From Isoperla grammatica (taxonomy: Eukaryota > Arthropoda > Insecta > Plecoptera > Perlodidae): a DNA stretch of 64,000 nt. The stretch is from the NCBI GenBank assembly GCA_945910005.1, contig OX246746.1, positions 22,723,092 through 22,787,091 of the forward strand. The letters are read 5' to 3'. Every line of letters begins with the position of its first letter. Position 1 is the first letter of the stretch. The notes beneath the pieces are model-generated. The model was not told where the DNA came from, ran no database searches, and was given only the letters and a program-made list of their open reading frames with translations. Both the position numbers and the translations under genes were made by a program. This document shows, piece after piece, positions 1-13,247 of the stretch.

Positions 1-200
1 NNNNNNNNNNNNNNNNNNNNNNNNNNNNNNNNNNNNNNNNNNNNNNNNNNNNNNNNNNNNNNNNNNNNNNNNNNNNNNNNNNNNNNNNNNNNNNNNNNNN
101 NNNNNNNNNNNNNNNNNNNNNNNNNNNNNNNNNNNNNNNNNNNNNNNNNNNNNNNNNNNNNNNNNNNNNNNNNNNNNNNNNNNNNNNNNNNNNNNNNNNN
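1..200. other. assembly gap (N run)
   Basis: Two hundred undefined bases; no content can be read. Confidence 1.
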
Positions 201-372
201 GGTCCCCTAGGTACTTTTCGACAGGAGAAGGCTACGTGCCGGTACCGGGTTTCCCCTCCTTCCTTCTTCATCATCATGCATCGTTGTTGATCATCCGTTG
301 TTATACTGGTCACTGTTAAATGGCATAAAATGCTGTACGGGGCCAATTCATAAATAAATAAATAAATAAATG
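201..372 (+). repeat. 3' tail of a 5S-SINE-like element
   Basis: The stretch with TACTTTTCGACAGGAG and GGTACCGGGTTTCCCCTCC closely matches the tail of the 5S-rRNA-derived repeat at 42181-42260 and ends in a (TAAA)n run near 350-371. The head of the element lies in the gap or was never present. It is a dispersed retroposon fragment with no host function visible. Confidence 0.6.
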
Positions 373-900
373 TAGAGCTCGTAATTGTTGACAAACTTTG
401 GCATAACTTATTAAAAATTATCATTGGCACACCACTTCATAGCAAAGTGCATTTCATGCTACAGCCAAATTCGTGCTAAAATTAACGTGACGAATACGTA
501 TTAAATGTTTGAAACTCTTTGCTACCTTTTGTTATTGCTTGCACATTACCAAATGTCGCATTACTCACGTCCAAGCACAAGATATATTGTCATGTAATAG
601 TTGGTACTTTACTACGTTTACGGGTGTTTATCTCCTTCTTGGTGATTTATGGATACCTGGATTGCGTCACTGAGATTATCATTTATTGTTTTCTTTCGCA
701 ACTAGCTATGTGCTGTTCTTGGCTATTTCGTCAGCCCCAGCTCGAATGTAATTTATGGTTATGATGACTTGTGTAAACATTTAATAATAATTAGAGTAGT
801 GATTAAGGGCAATTATTGCGGCAACTTTGCTGACTGCTCAGTTACCACTCTCTGATATTTCTACCAGAAGGGGGTGTATTGAGTAGTTTGATTGGTTATT
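372..900. other. unassigned AT-rich sequence
   Basis: No splice-bounded coding segment or recognisable repeat was seen. An 81-codon frame at 519-764 has no family motif and looks like chance. Confidence 0.5.
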
Positions 901-1545
901 TACGACGTTTGTGGTCTGAGTAGGGCTGAGAGAGGGGTGACGGGAGTATGACGTAGGGAAGTCTACTTAAGGGGTGACACGGGTGTAGATAGGGGCTATC
1001 CACGACTGACGAGAATTATCGAGAAACCTGTGCTAAGGTAGTTTGGTAGAGGAAAGAGGAGGAATCCAGGAGAGGGATCCAGGTGCTATACACAGGAGGG
1101 AGTACGCCATGGCTGTCCGAGACCAAACAAGGGACCGAATCACCGAGCCGACTACCGAGGAACCAGTGAACGAGGAACGTTGAACCATCGTGCAGAACCG
1201 TGCCGACTAACCGGGGAAAGAGGTAGAACAGTTATTTAGTCTCGCACCACACCACCAAAGACAGATTCGTCACGTCTCAGCCAAGTTAGGATAAATGCTC
1301 AATAATAATAAACACGTTTCCTCCTGAGTTTGAAACCTGTATCACATCATTTCACAAATCACAACTGTCCGAACTCCGGTACGACCTATAAAAGATCCCA
1401 GTGGTGTGAGAACCAATCCGGAGTTACGCCCCAGTACAACTATGGGTACGTCGTCTGCAGTCCGTGCGTTCGAGTCCAAGCTGTCGTCGTTGGACTGAAG
1501 GGACGGTAGGTTCTCGCTACGTCACAATAGTATGAGAGAAATCAA
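900..1545 (+). repeat. possible LTR / retroelement remnant
   Basis: This 600-bp block is less AT-rich than its surroundings. It carries a polyadenylation-like AATAATAAA near 1302 and a TATAAAAGA box at 1387, then a short start codon-led frame (1442-1500) that stops after 18 codons. The order resembles an LTR followed by a leader and a truncated gag start. No second LTR, clear primer-binding site or pol sequence was found, so the assignment is tentative; a unique 5' region of another repeat is equally possible. Confidence 0.25.
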
Positions 1546-2085
1546 TCGCATTTAAAAAAATTTGTGAAATTATGAACACACAAGCACAACTACCGTGTAG
1601 AAATTGAGCTGCCAAAGCGTCAACAAGATTTATTTTTAGGGGGTGAATTCAATACAAAACCAATTTATTTTGTTATTTTCAAAAAAACAATAAAATAACA
1701 TGAGACATATATAGGAATTATATAAGTAAATCTAAAACAAAAAATGTTTTGTAACGAACACATGATTATGTACAAAATTTATTATGTTATCTAGCCTTAT
1801 TTAATTTATTGAATGTTATTGTAAGTGAAAAGGTTCCAAAGCAAACCAGTCAATGATGATACCTTGTTTGTTGTATCACATACATTGTTAACTCGAACCA
1901 CGTTTTAACACGAGTAAGCGAGCTAAAGAGCGGCTCTACACTCCACAATGAGCTGCTTCAACCGTTTATGGGAGTGATCCACCTACTTAAATAGTGATGT
2001 TGAATGAAGGTCGAACTGATTCGCTCGATTACTGAAGTGAATTAGTAGTATAGAATATCGTGATATGTATCCTTGGTAATAACAA

Positions 2086-2353
2086 TTTTTCGTAGGAATA
2101 CCCGTTATAGGATGCACACCAGCTTTACCTGGTGTGCCCCTCTTCAGGTGACTAACTAGGTTATTAGGGTGTTTGGATAGTTGAGAAGGAATATTCGAGG
2201 GCTGACAGTATGACTCAGTCCCAGCATTCGCCTTAACGACTGAGGAAAACCTCGGAAAAAACCTTCAGTCAGGACTGCCGGTGGCCGGAATCGAACCGGC
2301 GACCTCCCGAATTAGAGTCTCACGTCTTACCGCTGAGCCACCTCTACCGGTTA
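2086..2353 (-). repeat. tRNA-derived SINE, full copy
   Basis: Read on the minus strand it begins with a tRNA-like head containing an A-box-like TGGCTCAGCGGTAAGA and a B box GGTTCGATTCC. A conserved body with CCGAGGTTTTCCTCAGTCG follows, then a tail with CAGGTAAAGCTGGTGTGCA and TATTCCTACGAAAAAT. This is the reference copy for the family; further copies are at 16262, 34241, 34675 and 39343, with fragments elsewhere. It should be transcribed by RNA polymerase III from the internal boxes when active. Confidence 0.85.
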
Positions 2354-2911
2354 TCCTTGGTAAGTTGTTTTCTTAGTTTCAGAACTGTTTGAGTACTGTT
2401 TGGGTGAATATTGACATCGTATTTCAACTAAATATAAACAAAGTCATTCGGTTATCAGACCATCCATTGTTTGGGAAATGTAGTAGCCATATACATTCTT
2501 AGTTCGCAGCATTGTATGAAGCTTCTATTTCTTGAAATCAATCGATTCATATTTGAAAAGATGTTTTTTAAAAGAACAATAGATGTATTTCCTTCTCTAG
2601 AACTAAAGCGGTTATTTCTTCTTGCCAGTTCATTTTTTCAAGCGGAAAATCTGCACATCTGACATTTATGAAATAAAGAAAAAGATAAGTCGTAGATTTT
2701 ATATATCTTCATAGAAATCTTTTTTTTGTTTTTACTTTTAAATTATTAACTGTATCTCGTTCTATAGCGATTCATCATATTCTAGGACTTTACAAAATTT
2801 TGTTTTGTTTTCATATTATTATTTTCCTTTTAATTATAAAACTGTATTTATTTTCTTCCTTTGTAAATCAGTTTTATAACCAAAAATAGTTATTAATGAT
2901 TTCAAGAATGT

Positions 2912-3012
2912 CTGGACTCGTCCTTCAGTCAGGATTGCCGGTAGTGGGTATCGAACCGGCGACCTCACGAAATAGCCTCGTGTGCTGAGCACTGAGCCAT
3001 ATATAGATATCG
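2912..3012 (-). repeat. tRNA-derived SINE, head fragment
   Basis: Only the tRNA-like head and the first part of the body remain. Point changes in the A-box region (GCTCAGTGCTCAGCAC) mark it as an old copy. It lies about 440 bp upstream of lipase A exon 1. Confidence 0.7.
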
Positions 3013-3373
3013 GTTTGTGCCCAGTTTCGCTTGAATGTTACCAGAAAGCATTATTTGTTTCTTTCAACCATAACATAATCGGGTGTTCTGATTTCTACTT
3101 GTAACGATTTGATTGAAAACGTCCGCTTTTCCGCCTTATTGCATTATTGTGGAACTACCGGCACACCACAAAGCCACACTAATCAAGTAGAATAATTGTG
3201 TGGTTACCGTACAAATACGAATCTGTTTAACTAACGTTGGCTTATCGTATGCTCATTAATATATCATTTTATTACACATAATTTCGTTAAAACTATACTC
3301 GATTGTGTTTGAACAGTCTAAGCATTCTTAATGCATACACATAAACCTATGGTGACAACGCAATGTCACGTCA

Positions 3374-3420
3374 CATATAAGAGCACGTGCGTTGAGTTTC
3401 GCGCGCCACTTGGAACTTAG
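3374..3420 (+). promoter_or_regulatory. putative core promoter of lipase A
   Basis: A TATAA sequence at 3376-3380 (in CACATATAAGAG) lies about 70 bp before the start codon. An initiator-like TTAGTTC lies at 3418-3424, about 40 bp downstream of the TATA box, a little longer than the usual 25-35 bp. A cAMP-response-like TCACGTCA (3366-3373) overlaps the upstream edge. The match is by eye only. Confidence 0.45.
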
Positions 3421-3447
3421 TTCTGTGTCGATCACTGCGCGACGAGC

Positions 3448-3487
3448 ATGATCGCATTTACACTGCTTATGTTGGCGTTGGTGCCAG
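3448..3487 (+). CDS. lipase A exon 1 (start and signal peptide)
   Basis: ATG at 3448 opens thirteen codons of hydrophobic sequence and ends in CCAG before GTGAGTAA. It stops in phase 1, as does exon 1 of lipase B (also ending CCAG). Joining to 9549 yields ALVPVFLTQEHD, which extends the hydrophobic core and then turns polar. This start was chosen because of the phase match, the hydrophobicity and the upstream TATA box. No other upstream candidate gives a signal peptide. Confidence 0.78.
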
Positions 3488-6400
3488 GTGAGTAATGGGC
3501 ACACCTGGGGCTGGGGCTGGGGCTGGGGCTAGGGCTGGGCCACTGCTGAGTTGGCGTTGGTGCCAGATGAGTAATGGGCACACCTGGGGCTGGGGCTGGG
3601 GCTGGGGCACTGCTGAGCTCGCGTTGGTGCCAGATGAGTAATGGGCACACCTGGGGCTGGGGCACTGCTGAGTTGGCGTTGGTGCCAGATGAGTAATGGC
3701 ACACCTGAGATTGGCGTTGGTGTCTGGTGAGTAATGGGCACACCTGGGGCTGGGGCTGGGGCACTGCTGAGTTGGCTTTGGTGTCTGGTGAGTAACGGGC
3801 ACACCTGGGGCTGGCGTTGGTGTCTGGTGAGTAATGGGCACACCTGGGGCTGGGGCTGGGGCACTACTGAGTTTGTGTTGGTGCCCGTTGAGTAATGGGT
3901 ACATCTGGGGCTGGGGCTGTCGTTGATGTCTGGTGAGTAATGGGCACATCTGGGGCTGCGAAACTGCTCATGTTGATTTTGGTACCGGTGAGTAATGGGC
4001 ACACCTGGGGCTGGGGCTGGGGCACTACTGAGTTTGCGTTGGTGTTTGGTGAGTTATGGGCACACCTGGGGCTGGCGTTGGTACCGGTGAGTAATGGGCA
4101 CACCTGGGGCTGGCGTTGGTGTCTGGTGAGTTATGGGCACACCTGGGACTGGCGTTGGTACCGGTGAGTAATGGGCTCACCTGGGGCTGGCGTTGGTACC
4201 GGTGAGTAATGGGCACACCTGGGGCTGGCGTTGGTGTCTGGTGAGTAATGGGCACACCTGGGGCTGGGGCACTGCTGAGTTGGCGTTGGTGCCAGGTGAG
4301 TAACGGGCACATCTGGGGCTGGCGTTGGTGTCTGGTGAGTAATGGGCACATCTGGGGCTGGGGAACTGCTTATGCTGACTTTGGTACCGGTGAGTTATGG
4401 GCACATCTGGGGCTGGCGTTGGTGTCTGGTGAGTAATGGCACACCTGGGGCTGGCGTTGGTGCCAGGTGAGTAATAGGCACACCTGGGGCTGGCGTTGGT
4501 GTCTGGTGAGTAATGGGCACACCTGGGGCTGGCGTTGGTGCCAGGTGAGTAATAGGCACACCTGGGGCTGGCGTTGGTGCCAGGTGAGTAATGGGCACAC
4601 CTGGGGCTGGCGTTGGTGTCTGGTGAGTAATAGGCACACCTGGCGCTGGGGCACTGCTGAGTTGGCGTTGGTGCCAGGTGAGTAATGGGCACACCTGGGG
4701 CTGGCGTTGGTGCCAGGTGAGTAATGGGCACACCTGGGGCTGGCGTTGGTGTCTGGTGAGTAATGGGCACACCTGGGGCTGGGGCACTGCTGAGTTGGCG
4801 TTGGTGCCAGATGAGTAATGGCACACTTGGGGTTGGCGTTGGTGTCTGGTGAGTAATGGGCACACCTGGGGCTGGGGCACTGCTGAGTTGGCGTTGGTGC
4901 CAGGTGAGTAACGGGCACATCTGGGGCTGGCGTTGGTGTCTGGTGAGTAATGGGCACATCTGGGGCTGGGGAACTGCTTATGTTGACTTTGGTACCGGTG
5001 AGTTATGGGCACATCTGGGGCTGGGGCACTGCTGAGTTGGCGTTGGTGTCTGGTGAGTTATGGGCACATCTGGGGCTGGGCCACTAATCATGTTGACGTT
5101 GGTGCCCAGTGAAACATGGACACACCTAAGGCTGGGGCTGGGGTACTGCTTCACTCATATCACTTATATGAATTTCATGTTACAAGAATTGTTAGATTTT
5201 AAGTATTTTGAGATTCCAAATTTAAAGAGTATGATTTGAGAATTTAATTAATTTCATGAGTCAAACGAATCCACCTTCTTAAAAATTTAAATAAATGAAA
5301 TACATACATGTGTTTTCAGACTCTTTGTATGTATTTTTAGATTTTTACTAATAATGTAGTTTGATATACAAATTTTATCAATTTGGACACCTTTGATTTT
5401 GGTAGACTTTTACTATGTTAAGATGTATTTTTGGCGAATCCAGTACAAAAAGAACACTTTCTGTTGCAATTTAATCAGGGTCGAACCTCTTATCACGTAG
5501 GTATCCAATTCTAAATAATAGACGTACAATGTACATTTCTTAGTATTGAGCTGCACATTTCTGATTTCACTTTTTATTATAGAATTTCTAGCTTGAAAGG
5601 TGTTGCGGTAAAGTTCGACAGTCAAAAATTTCGCTGGACCTTCGCCACCCACGAGCCTTTTCAGTTTTCCGGCTAGACTCGAAAATGTGTTCGATACTCC
5701 AGTAGAATGAACACTCTTATATAATTTGACATTTTTTTAAATAAGGAAATCTTATTGATGTCACACGTTGGCATGAAATATAAACACCTGTCACTTTTAG
5801 CTAACTGACAAAAGTTTAAACCGTAATACGTTTGTTAAGCACTTAAAATTTAATTTCTCTTATCTTCAGTGCAGGGACATGAAACATTCAGTGTATCCAT
5901 GCTAACGCACAATCTATGCACACAATCACACAACTGTGTGAGCTACAAGGACGTTGCACAACATCGAAATATTTAACAGTTTTCAACTAGACATACACAA
6001 ATTGTGTAATGAACAAATATCACTTTACCATCAGGTACTATTTCGATACTTTTAAAACATCTCTTGCATTGAATATTTTGAAACTTCGATGTCGTGGCAG
6101 GTTTATTGCTCAGTTTTACTCCTACCATTGTGTAACGCTAGGCCTATATTATTTCTGGGACAATGAACTAAATCAGCATAAACTTTGATTAATATACTGT
6201 GACTAAATATTATCAACAGTATATTATACATTGTTTAAAGAATGTGTCAAGAACCCTAAACATCTCATTCAATAAATTAACTATTACTAGTACTGTTGAT
6301 ATTGTGAAATTATAGCAATTGTCGGAAAAGTCTATCTTGACCGGCAATCGAATTCGACTCCTGCTCTTTGAATCTAAGCTAATCGGTCTAATGTTGCTAA

Positions 6401-7653
6401 AGCTCTCAACCTGTGTGATCATTATTATTATTACTGTCAAAAGTAAACGTTTTATTTAATTAATAATTATAATTCTATTTAAAAAAAAAACATATAATAA
6501 TTGTATTTATCTCTTATATAAGCCGACACATAATATCCTAACAGAATTTTATTATTCCAAAAAATGTAGGTATCTTAAATATTCTTTTCATCCCACATTC
6601 AAATCTAAGTACTAAATTAATCTAAAAAGAATACAAATTTGACCCTAGCACGAGGAGTAAAAAGTGTAATATAGTACTTCCTCTGCAAATACTTCTAATT
6701 TCGTATCAGTCATATATCTAAGCGGCAAAAATCATACGCTTGTACACTTTTGAGAAAAACATGTGGCAACATATTTCATTCTGTTCAGTCAGGAGATATC
6801 ACAATATTTCAAACACCTAAGTGCCAGAATTCCGGCCTTAACTGGGGGCGGGGGATGGCGTCCCCAATTTTTACTACTTGTTGGATCACAACGCTCAATT
6901 ACGGCCAAACGTTTGGTTGGACGAAAAAATTGGAGGTCACAATATATATTGAATAAACCAAGGGGGTTGAAATGAGACTCTCATTCAGGCTTTGTTATTG
7001 GTTGTTTGTTTGTAGTCTTAGCTCTATGCCTTGTCCAGCAAAAGTTGAACATCAAAAGCGGCTATACGCCTAAAGCGTTTTGTCTTATTGCGAGTATATC
7101 AGCCGTGTATTTGTTATTGATTAAGAATTTTTCCATACGAATTACAATTACAATTTCAATTTTATAATAATTTTATTCCCAAGAAAAATCAGCCACAAAA
7201 TACAAAATTAATATTTATGAAAATATGAATAATATGTATTGTACAGAACCATATCCAAGACGAAGAAAAATATCACCATATTCAAGACGTATCATACAAT
7301 TATCTCATATCAGTACTACAGACATGACGGTACATATTTGGATCAATTTACTCAAAACTAGCAAAAATGGATTTTGTGTCTAGCCAACTAAAATGCCCGA
7401 AACTGATTCATGCACGTAATAGTCTAGCCATTTCGTATTCTTCAGCAGTGCAGAGCAATTGCAGTAGAGAATAATTATTAGCTACGTGGCTGAAAGCTCC
7501 GTCGCACACCCACAATCATCGTGTGGGTAAATATGACCTTGTGTTTGGCTATACGGCTCTACGTATCGGTGCACCTGACCCTCCTGATAGGGACACGGTA
7601 AGAGCACAGGAGGGTCTGGGATCGAGGACCAACTGTGACATACTTTTGATGTA

Positions 7654-7705
<52 letters not shown>

Positions 7706-8486
7706 TTATTATTATTATTATTAGGGATGACATCGGGTATCCGGGTATCCGGGTTACCCGAATCCAAAAATTACCCGAATCCGTTCTAAGGATTCGAATC
7801 TTGTTCTGGTACATTTTTAGTTGAATTGTTGTATGCTTCAACAATGCGCCAACAATGGTGATAACAAAATGACTTGTTTCCATTCAATAAAATACTTTCC
7901 CGCTCCGTTATGTACCCATTATCGGCTTGATTAAGCCTATTTTATGTGGTGTGATTGCTGCGGGCGAGTTCTGGTTTGCCTGTGCTCCCACTGGCTCTCG
8001 GCCTACCCCTACCCCTTCCCGACCGTCATCACTGGCTGACAGAACGCACGCTGGCAGCTTCTGCCACGGGCGGTCAATGGCCTTCAAATAATGGCGGGTT
8101 TACATAACTGACTAGTGATTATAACCCGTGAATAAGCCACGAGCTTCTTTCATTGGCTACGATTGAGAATACTGCTCTCCGATTGGCTGTGACTAAGGTT
8201 TGTCTTGACTTGACTAAGAAGTTGAAAATATCTCAACTCCTTGGTCAAGTCCTTAGTCACAGCCAATCGGAGAGCAGTATTCTCACTGTCGGCCAATGAG
8301 AGAGGCCTGTTGCGGCTAGTCAGTTTTATGAACGCGCTCTTAGTCGCTAATCCTTAATCACTAGTAAGTTATATAAACCCGCTATGACATGTTAAGCGAC
8401 GTGATTTACACTTCTAGGATTCGGGTTACCCGAATCCTTGAGGGGCTGGAATCGAATCCAGATTTTACTACCCGATGTCATCCCTA

Positions 8487-8529
<43 letters not shown>

Positions 8530-8565
8530 TTATTTTTACTATTATTATTATAATCATTATTATTA

Positions 8566-8633
<68 letters not shown>

Positions 8634-11600
8634 ATTGTATTAATATTACTATCTGTAAAAAAAAAAAAAAAAAAAAAATTAAAACATTGTTTCCTATCAC
8701 TGCCGAAATGGAATTATGATTCTCTTCGCTCTTGCTCTAGAAATGTGTCGCGTGTGCAGAATAATAGAACGTTTGACCCCCTTCTTGACTGTCCTGAGCG
8801 AAACGTCTGCCAACCAGCACTCTCTGTGTCAATCAGCCGGTATAAACAAGACTTCATTTCATTCGCTGGTTCAATACGACGAGATATATACGCACAATTG
8901 CGTATATTCCGTCCCAAAATTGTTTGAAATAAACGAATTTTGGATAATTGTTTTTTTTAAATAATAATATAATATTTTTTATTAAATAATCTAAGAAGAA
9001 GAAGGGGGGAGAGAGCGAGTTAGAGATCTGCTGGCCGGTAAATCACCTTAACCCTGTCAGGTGGGCTACTTGAAAGCAACATCTCTCATTTATATTTATT
9101 GATCTGATAAGTATGAAAACTTTCGTAGCCTGGTGTTTGTAAAATTTAAATATATAACTATAGAAACAGGAACGTTTCAAAATTGACGTTCTAGTGAGTG
9201 TTGAAGAATACCTCGAAATATGTCAAAGTTGTATGTTATTATTATGACTTAACAAATTTCCTACACGCATAGAGTATAATTATATTATGTATTTCTCCAC
9301 TTAATTAATTCATACAAATTTTATTGTAAATATATTTCATACTTTTTTATTTGGTGCATTTTTTTCTGGGAGAGTATAATTTTATTATGCATTTCTCCAC
9401 TTTAATTCATACAAATTTTATCGTAAAAATATTACATACATTTTTATTTGGCGCATTGTTTTCTGGGAGTTTCTTCTATGGGGAGAATAAAATGACAACA
9501 ACTTCAGATCGTTTCATTGGAATTGACAATTACTGTTTTCCATTATAGTGTTCCTCACTCAAGAGCATGACAGAGTCGAGCCCAGCAACCGTTTTTGGAG
9601 CTTGTTCAGATCCAAAGATTGTGTCGTGGCTCCACCTGTGTGTCCCAACTACAACATCTCATTCTACCTTTACACGAGGTAAACACACTGAACGCCTATA
9701 CCCACAATTATCCGTATTGGGATCGCAATCGTAATCCGGAAATCGTGAAAAAGTTAACTTACATGGTTCGTATGCGTCTGTTCACAATTAAATCGTAATA
9801 TCATAATGATTTAGCACGAAATAATGTACGATTGGGACCCCGATCACGATTACGATTACGATGCCGACAATAATTGTGGTTGAAGCTTGTCAGTTGACAC
9901 TCACTACTAAAGTAAGCAACGATGTGTTTATACATCCACGTTTCTAACGCCAAGGCAATACAGTAAAGGCTCAACTACAAGTGACGGCAATGTGATTGTA
10001 ATCGTAATCCGGAAATCGTGAAAGAGATAACTTATTTGCTTCTTATGGCGCTGTTCACAACAAAATCGTAACGTCGTAATGGATTATAATGGTAAATCAT
10101 GTCTACGATTGCGATCTCGATTACAATTACGATACCGACAGTTGTGGTTGTGGTCCATTATTCAGCATACCGTATTACTTGGTGTCCTGTCTGTACCCTG
10201 GCTTGGCGTCCATTTGAATGTGTTGGAGTAAAATTACTGTATGATTTGTTGGTTATGGTTTCTCACCAACCAAAATAAGGTAATAACTAGAACATAACTG
10301 GAATAAAATTGCATTATTATGAGTTCGTATGAGTATGATCGATGATCAATGTATTCTGGGACCCAAGTCTTGAAATAAAACGTCGAAAAATTATTTACGT
10401 CGTCGGAGTTCACGTGGTCTCAAAACTCTCTTGTTCATGAAAAGCCAGTATTAAAAACGAAAACATTATTTTTAAACGTTAAATAACGTCTTCTTTACCC
10501 ACTGTAAGAAATCCCGTGGGTGGTGGAAATCATCAGAGCTACAGCCGGCTCAATAAAGGACTTACGTTGAATGGGAACTGAGTGACAACCAATAAACACT
10601 AAGTGGATGTTATTTCTTTGTGTGAGCAAATGCTTTGCTCGACCCTCTCACAATTTTCGAAGATTGGCCGGCCGACGTTGCCAGTTTCGTATTATTTGGG
10701 TTGGGTCTGCATTTACCCCCATCGGAAATGCATTTGTGGACATATTTTTATATAACAACAACAATAACCGTTGCAACGCTGGATGTTAATGGCAGTGATT
10801 GGCCGGCACGCGCCTAGCAGGTCCATCCTTTCGGCTCTTTTGTTGCATTGTCCTATTAATATGTCCAATTTCGACCTCCTATTCACTGGTAGTCTTTGCA
10901 AAACTCCGGCTGCTGTTCTAATGTCACGGCCCTCTAGTAGATGGTGCTGGCATTAGTGCTGCTCGATTTTGATTGGACGTCTTACCCAGATGTCAGAGTG
11001 GACTAGTGCATAAATAACATTATACTAATATGATAATATTGATTTTTAACTGCACTTAGTGACCTTCAACGTAGTTTGTTTTATTTAAATTATATTCTTT
11101 CAGAGAAACAGCAAATACTCCTCAATTGCTGAACATGTCTGAGCCTGAAACTGTGATCAATGCCAAGTTTCTGAAAGGGCGTCCGGTGAAGATTTTAATT
11201 CACGGCTACACCGGCGATCGCAACTACTCACCAAACACTGAAATAAGACCAGGTAACTAAATCAAGCCACAATTACTCACCGAAATATAAAATTATATTT
11301 TGAAGATATGAAATAAAGGGCGAAGTGTACCCATATAAAGACGTCCAAACAGTATCAGCAGGGCGATTCTGAATGGGCAACGATAAGTTCATCACCGGTT
11401 TCGGTTGTTAAAAGAAGGCGATGAGCCAATCACCGCCTAGCATTCGCCTTCAGTAACGACCAAAACAGCTGATAAACTTATTGTCGCCCATACAGAATCG
11501 CCCTGCAGAACGACTCATTTTTATCGTAAAGTAATGTAAACGATCCCACAATTCAAAATCTATACTGAAGTGTAGATGTTTTCCATGTGTGTGTGAATAT

Positions 11601-13212
11601 TGTTTTTTAAATGCTGACAATAAACGCGGAAAGCTGAATGCAATTTCATTTAATGATATTTTCGATGTTATTTGTTACTTCTCTATTTTAAGAGAATGTA
11701 TTGTGTAAATTCCATGATATTTTAATCATTTTCACAGATATCCACAAATAATTTCTTATTAACTAATAAATACTATGAAATGAATTATAATTTTTAATAT
11801 TTCATTAAACTTAAGTGTTCAAAATAGCTCGAAAAGGTAAAATTTGAAGGTTGTTTTTCGTATATCTTTAAAATTACACGTAATTAATATCACATTTTTA
11901 AATGGGACTCGACTTGAAAGTTACTATCAAGATCTAAAAACATTCTAAAAAAGAATGGGAAATAAGCTGTTCACGTAACATTATACTACATATTTTATCA
12001 ATTATAATTTAAATCTCACCCTGTACCGACAATCCTCTACACCAACGTGAATGCATGACCTCCATACTATACTATACATACTATATACCGTTAAATTAAA
12101 AATCGCTTTTTACTTCTAGAAAAACAATAAAAAAACAATAGTTTTAGATAGTTATTTTAAGGTTTGAAAAATATCTTCACTCCGTTTTTATTTTGAGCTA
12201 GGCTTTTCATTTCCATGCCCATTACAACATATATCTTCAATTGTCGATTGTATGTATTCTAATTTTGGCCTGCCCCTACTATGTTATGTTTCCCTTCCAA
12301 ATTGCATTTCAATAAAAATGTTATCAATTTTCTTTTAATCCTCAAAATTTTTCCAACCATACAGTTAAATTTATATAACCTGAATTCTTCGGTTGTGGTT
12401 TCAAGAACTTCCTTGAGCCTTTTATTTCTTTTTTATTGTGCACTATTAATTATCCAATCGACTAGATTTCAAAATTATCGATAACAGTAACACCACAAGT
12501 CGGATGTGGTCTAATCTATTGTTTTGCTATTTTGATACGGCCTGAGATTTACATCCGTACAATTGCAACACTCAAATCGCAGCGTTAACATAAATACACT
12601 GCACAATATTAAAATAAATATAAATCATTATAAAGTTGTCCGTTGTCCCGTTGTGTATTCTCATGCTTACTTGTTATAATATAATAAAAATAGTCCAATG
12701 GTACCAAATTAATTTTCTACTTCTCTAGTTCCTTCCATCAGGGATAATTTACAGTTTCACACTTTCCGTTGGTTACCTGTAACGGTGGGCGTGGCAAAAC
12801 AGGCGTATGCACTCTACTCGGTGGTAGAGTGCATTTTCTAATGTGTAGAAGACGGAATGTTTTGATTTTCATGAAATAAGCGCGGTAGAAAGGCGATAGG
12901 AGAAGCTGAGGTCGGTATGCGAGTGGCTCTAGTTATTAACAATACAATTAAATTAAAATAGCATAATTATAATTTCAAAATAAAAATCAGTAATAAAATG
13001 AAAAGTAATACAAAATTAAAATTAAGTAGGAAAAGGTTAGTGACAATACATGTATTATTATTGTTGTTGTTGTTGGTTTATTCTAGTGTACTTGAAGTAC
13101 TCGAACGTGAATGTTATCTCTGTGGACTACGGCCCGCTAGTAGCCGAACCATGCTACGTATCAGCGACCTATAATGTGGACCTTGCCGCCAACTGAAAAT
13201 ACATGTATAATT

Positions 13213-13247
<35 letters not shown>

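Noticed and set aside
2280..2350. tRNA-like sequence with A and B boxes, also at 16470, 34590, 34680 and 39540
   Set aside because: Each is the head of a dispersed SINE with the same body and tail; the cloverleaf is incomplete, so these are not tRNA genes.
3432..5012. Several long antisense frames rich in Pro, Gln, Thr and His (72-260 codons)
   Set aside because: They arise because the minisatellite unit is a multiple of three and lacks stops in reverse; three frames are open at once and no splice or promoter signal supports them.
7482..8927. Frames with poly-Asn, poly-Ile and poly-Tyr
   Set aside because: They translate the ATT microsatellites.
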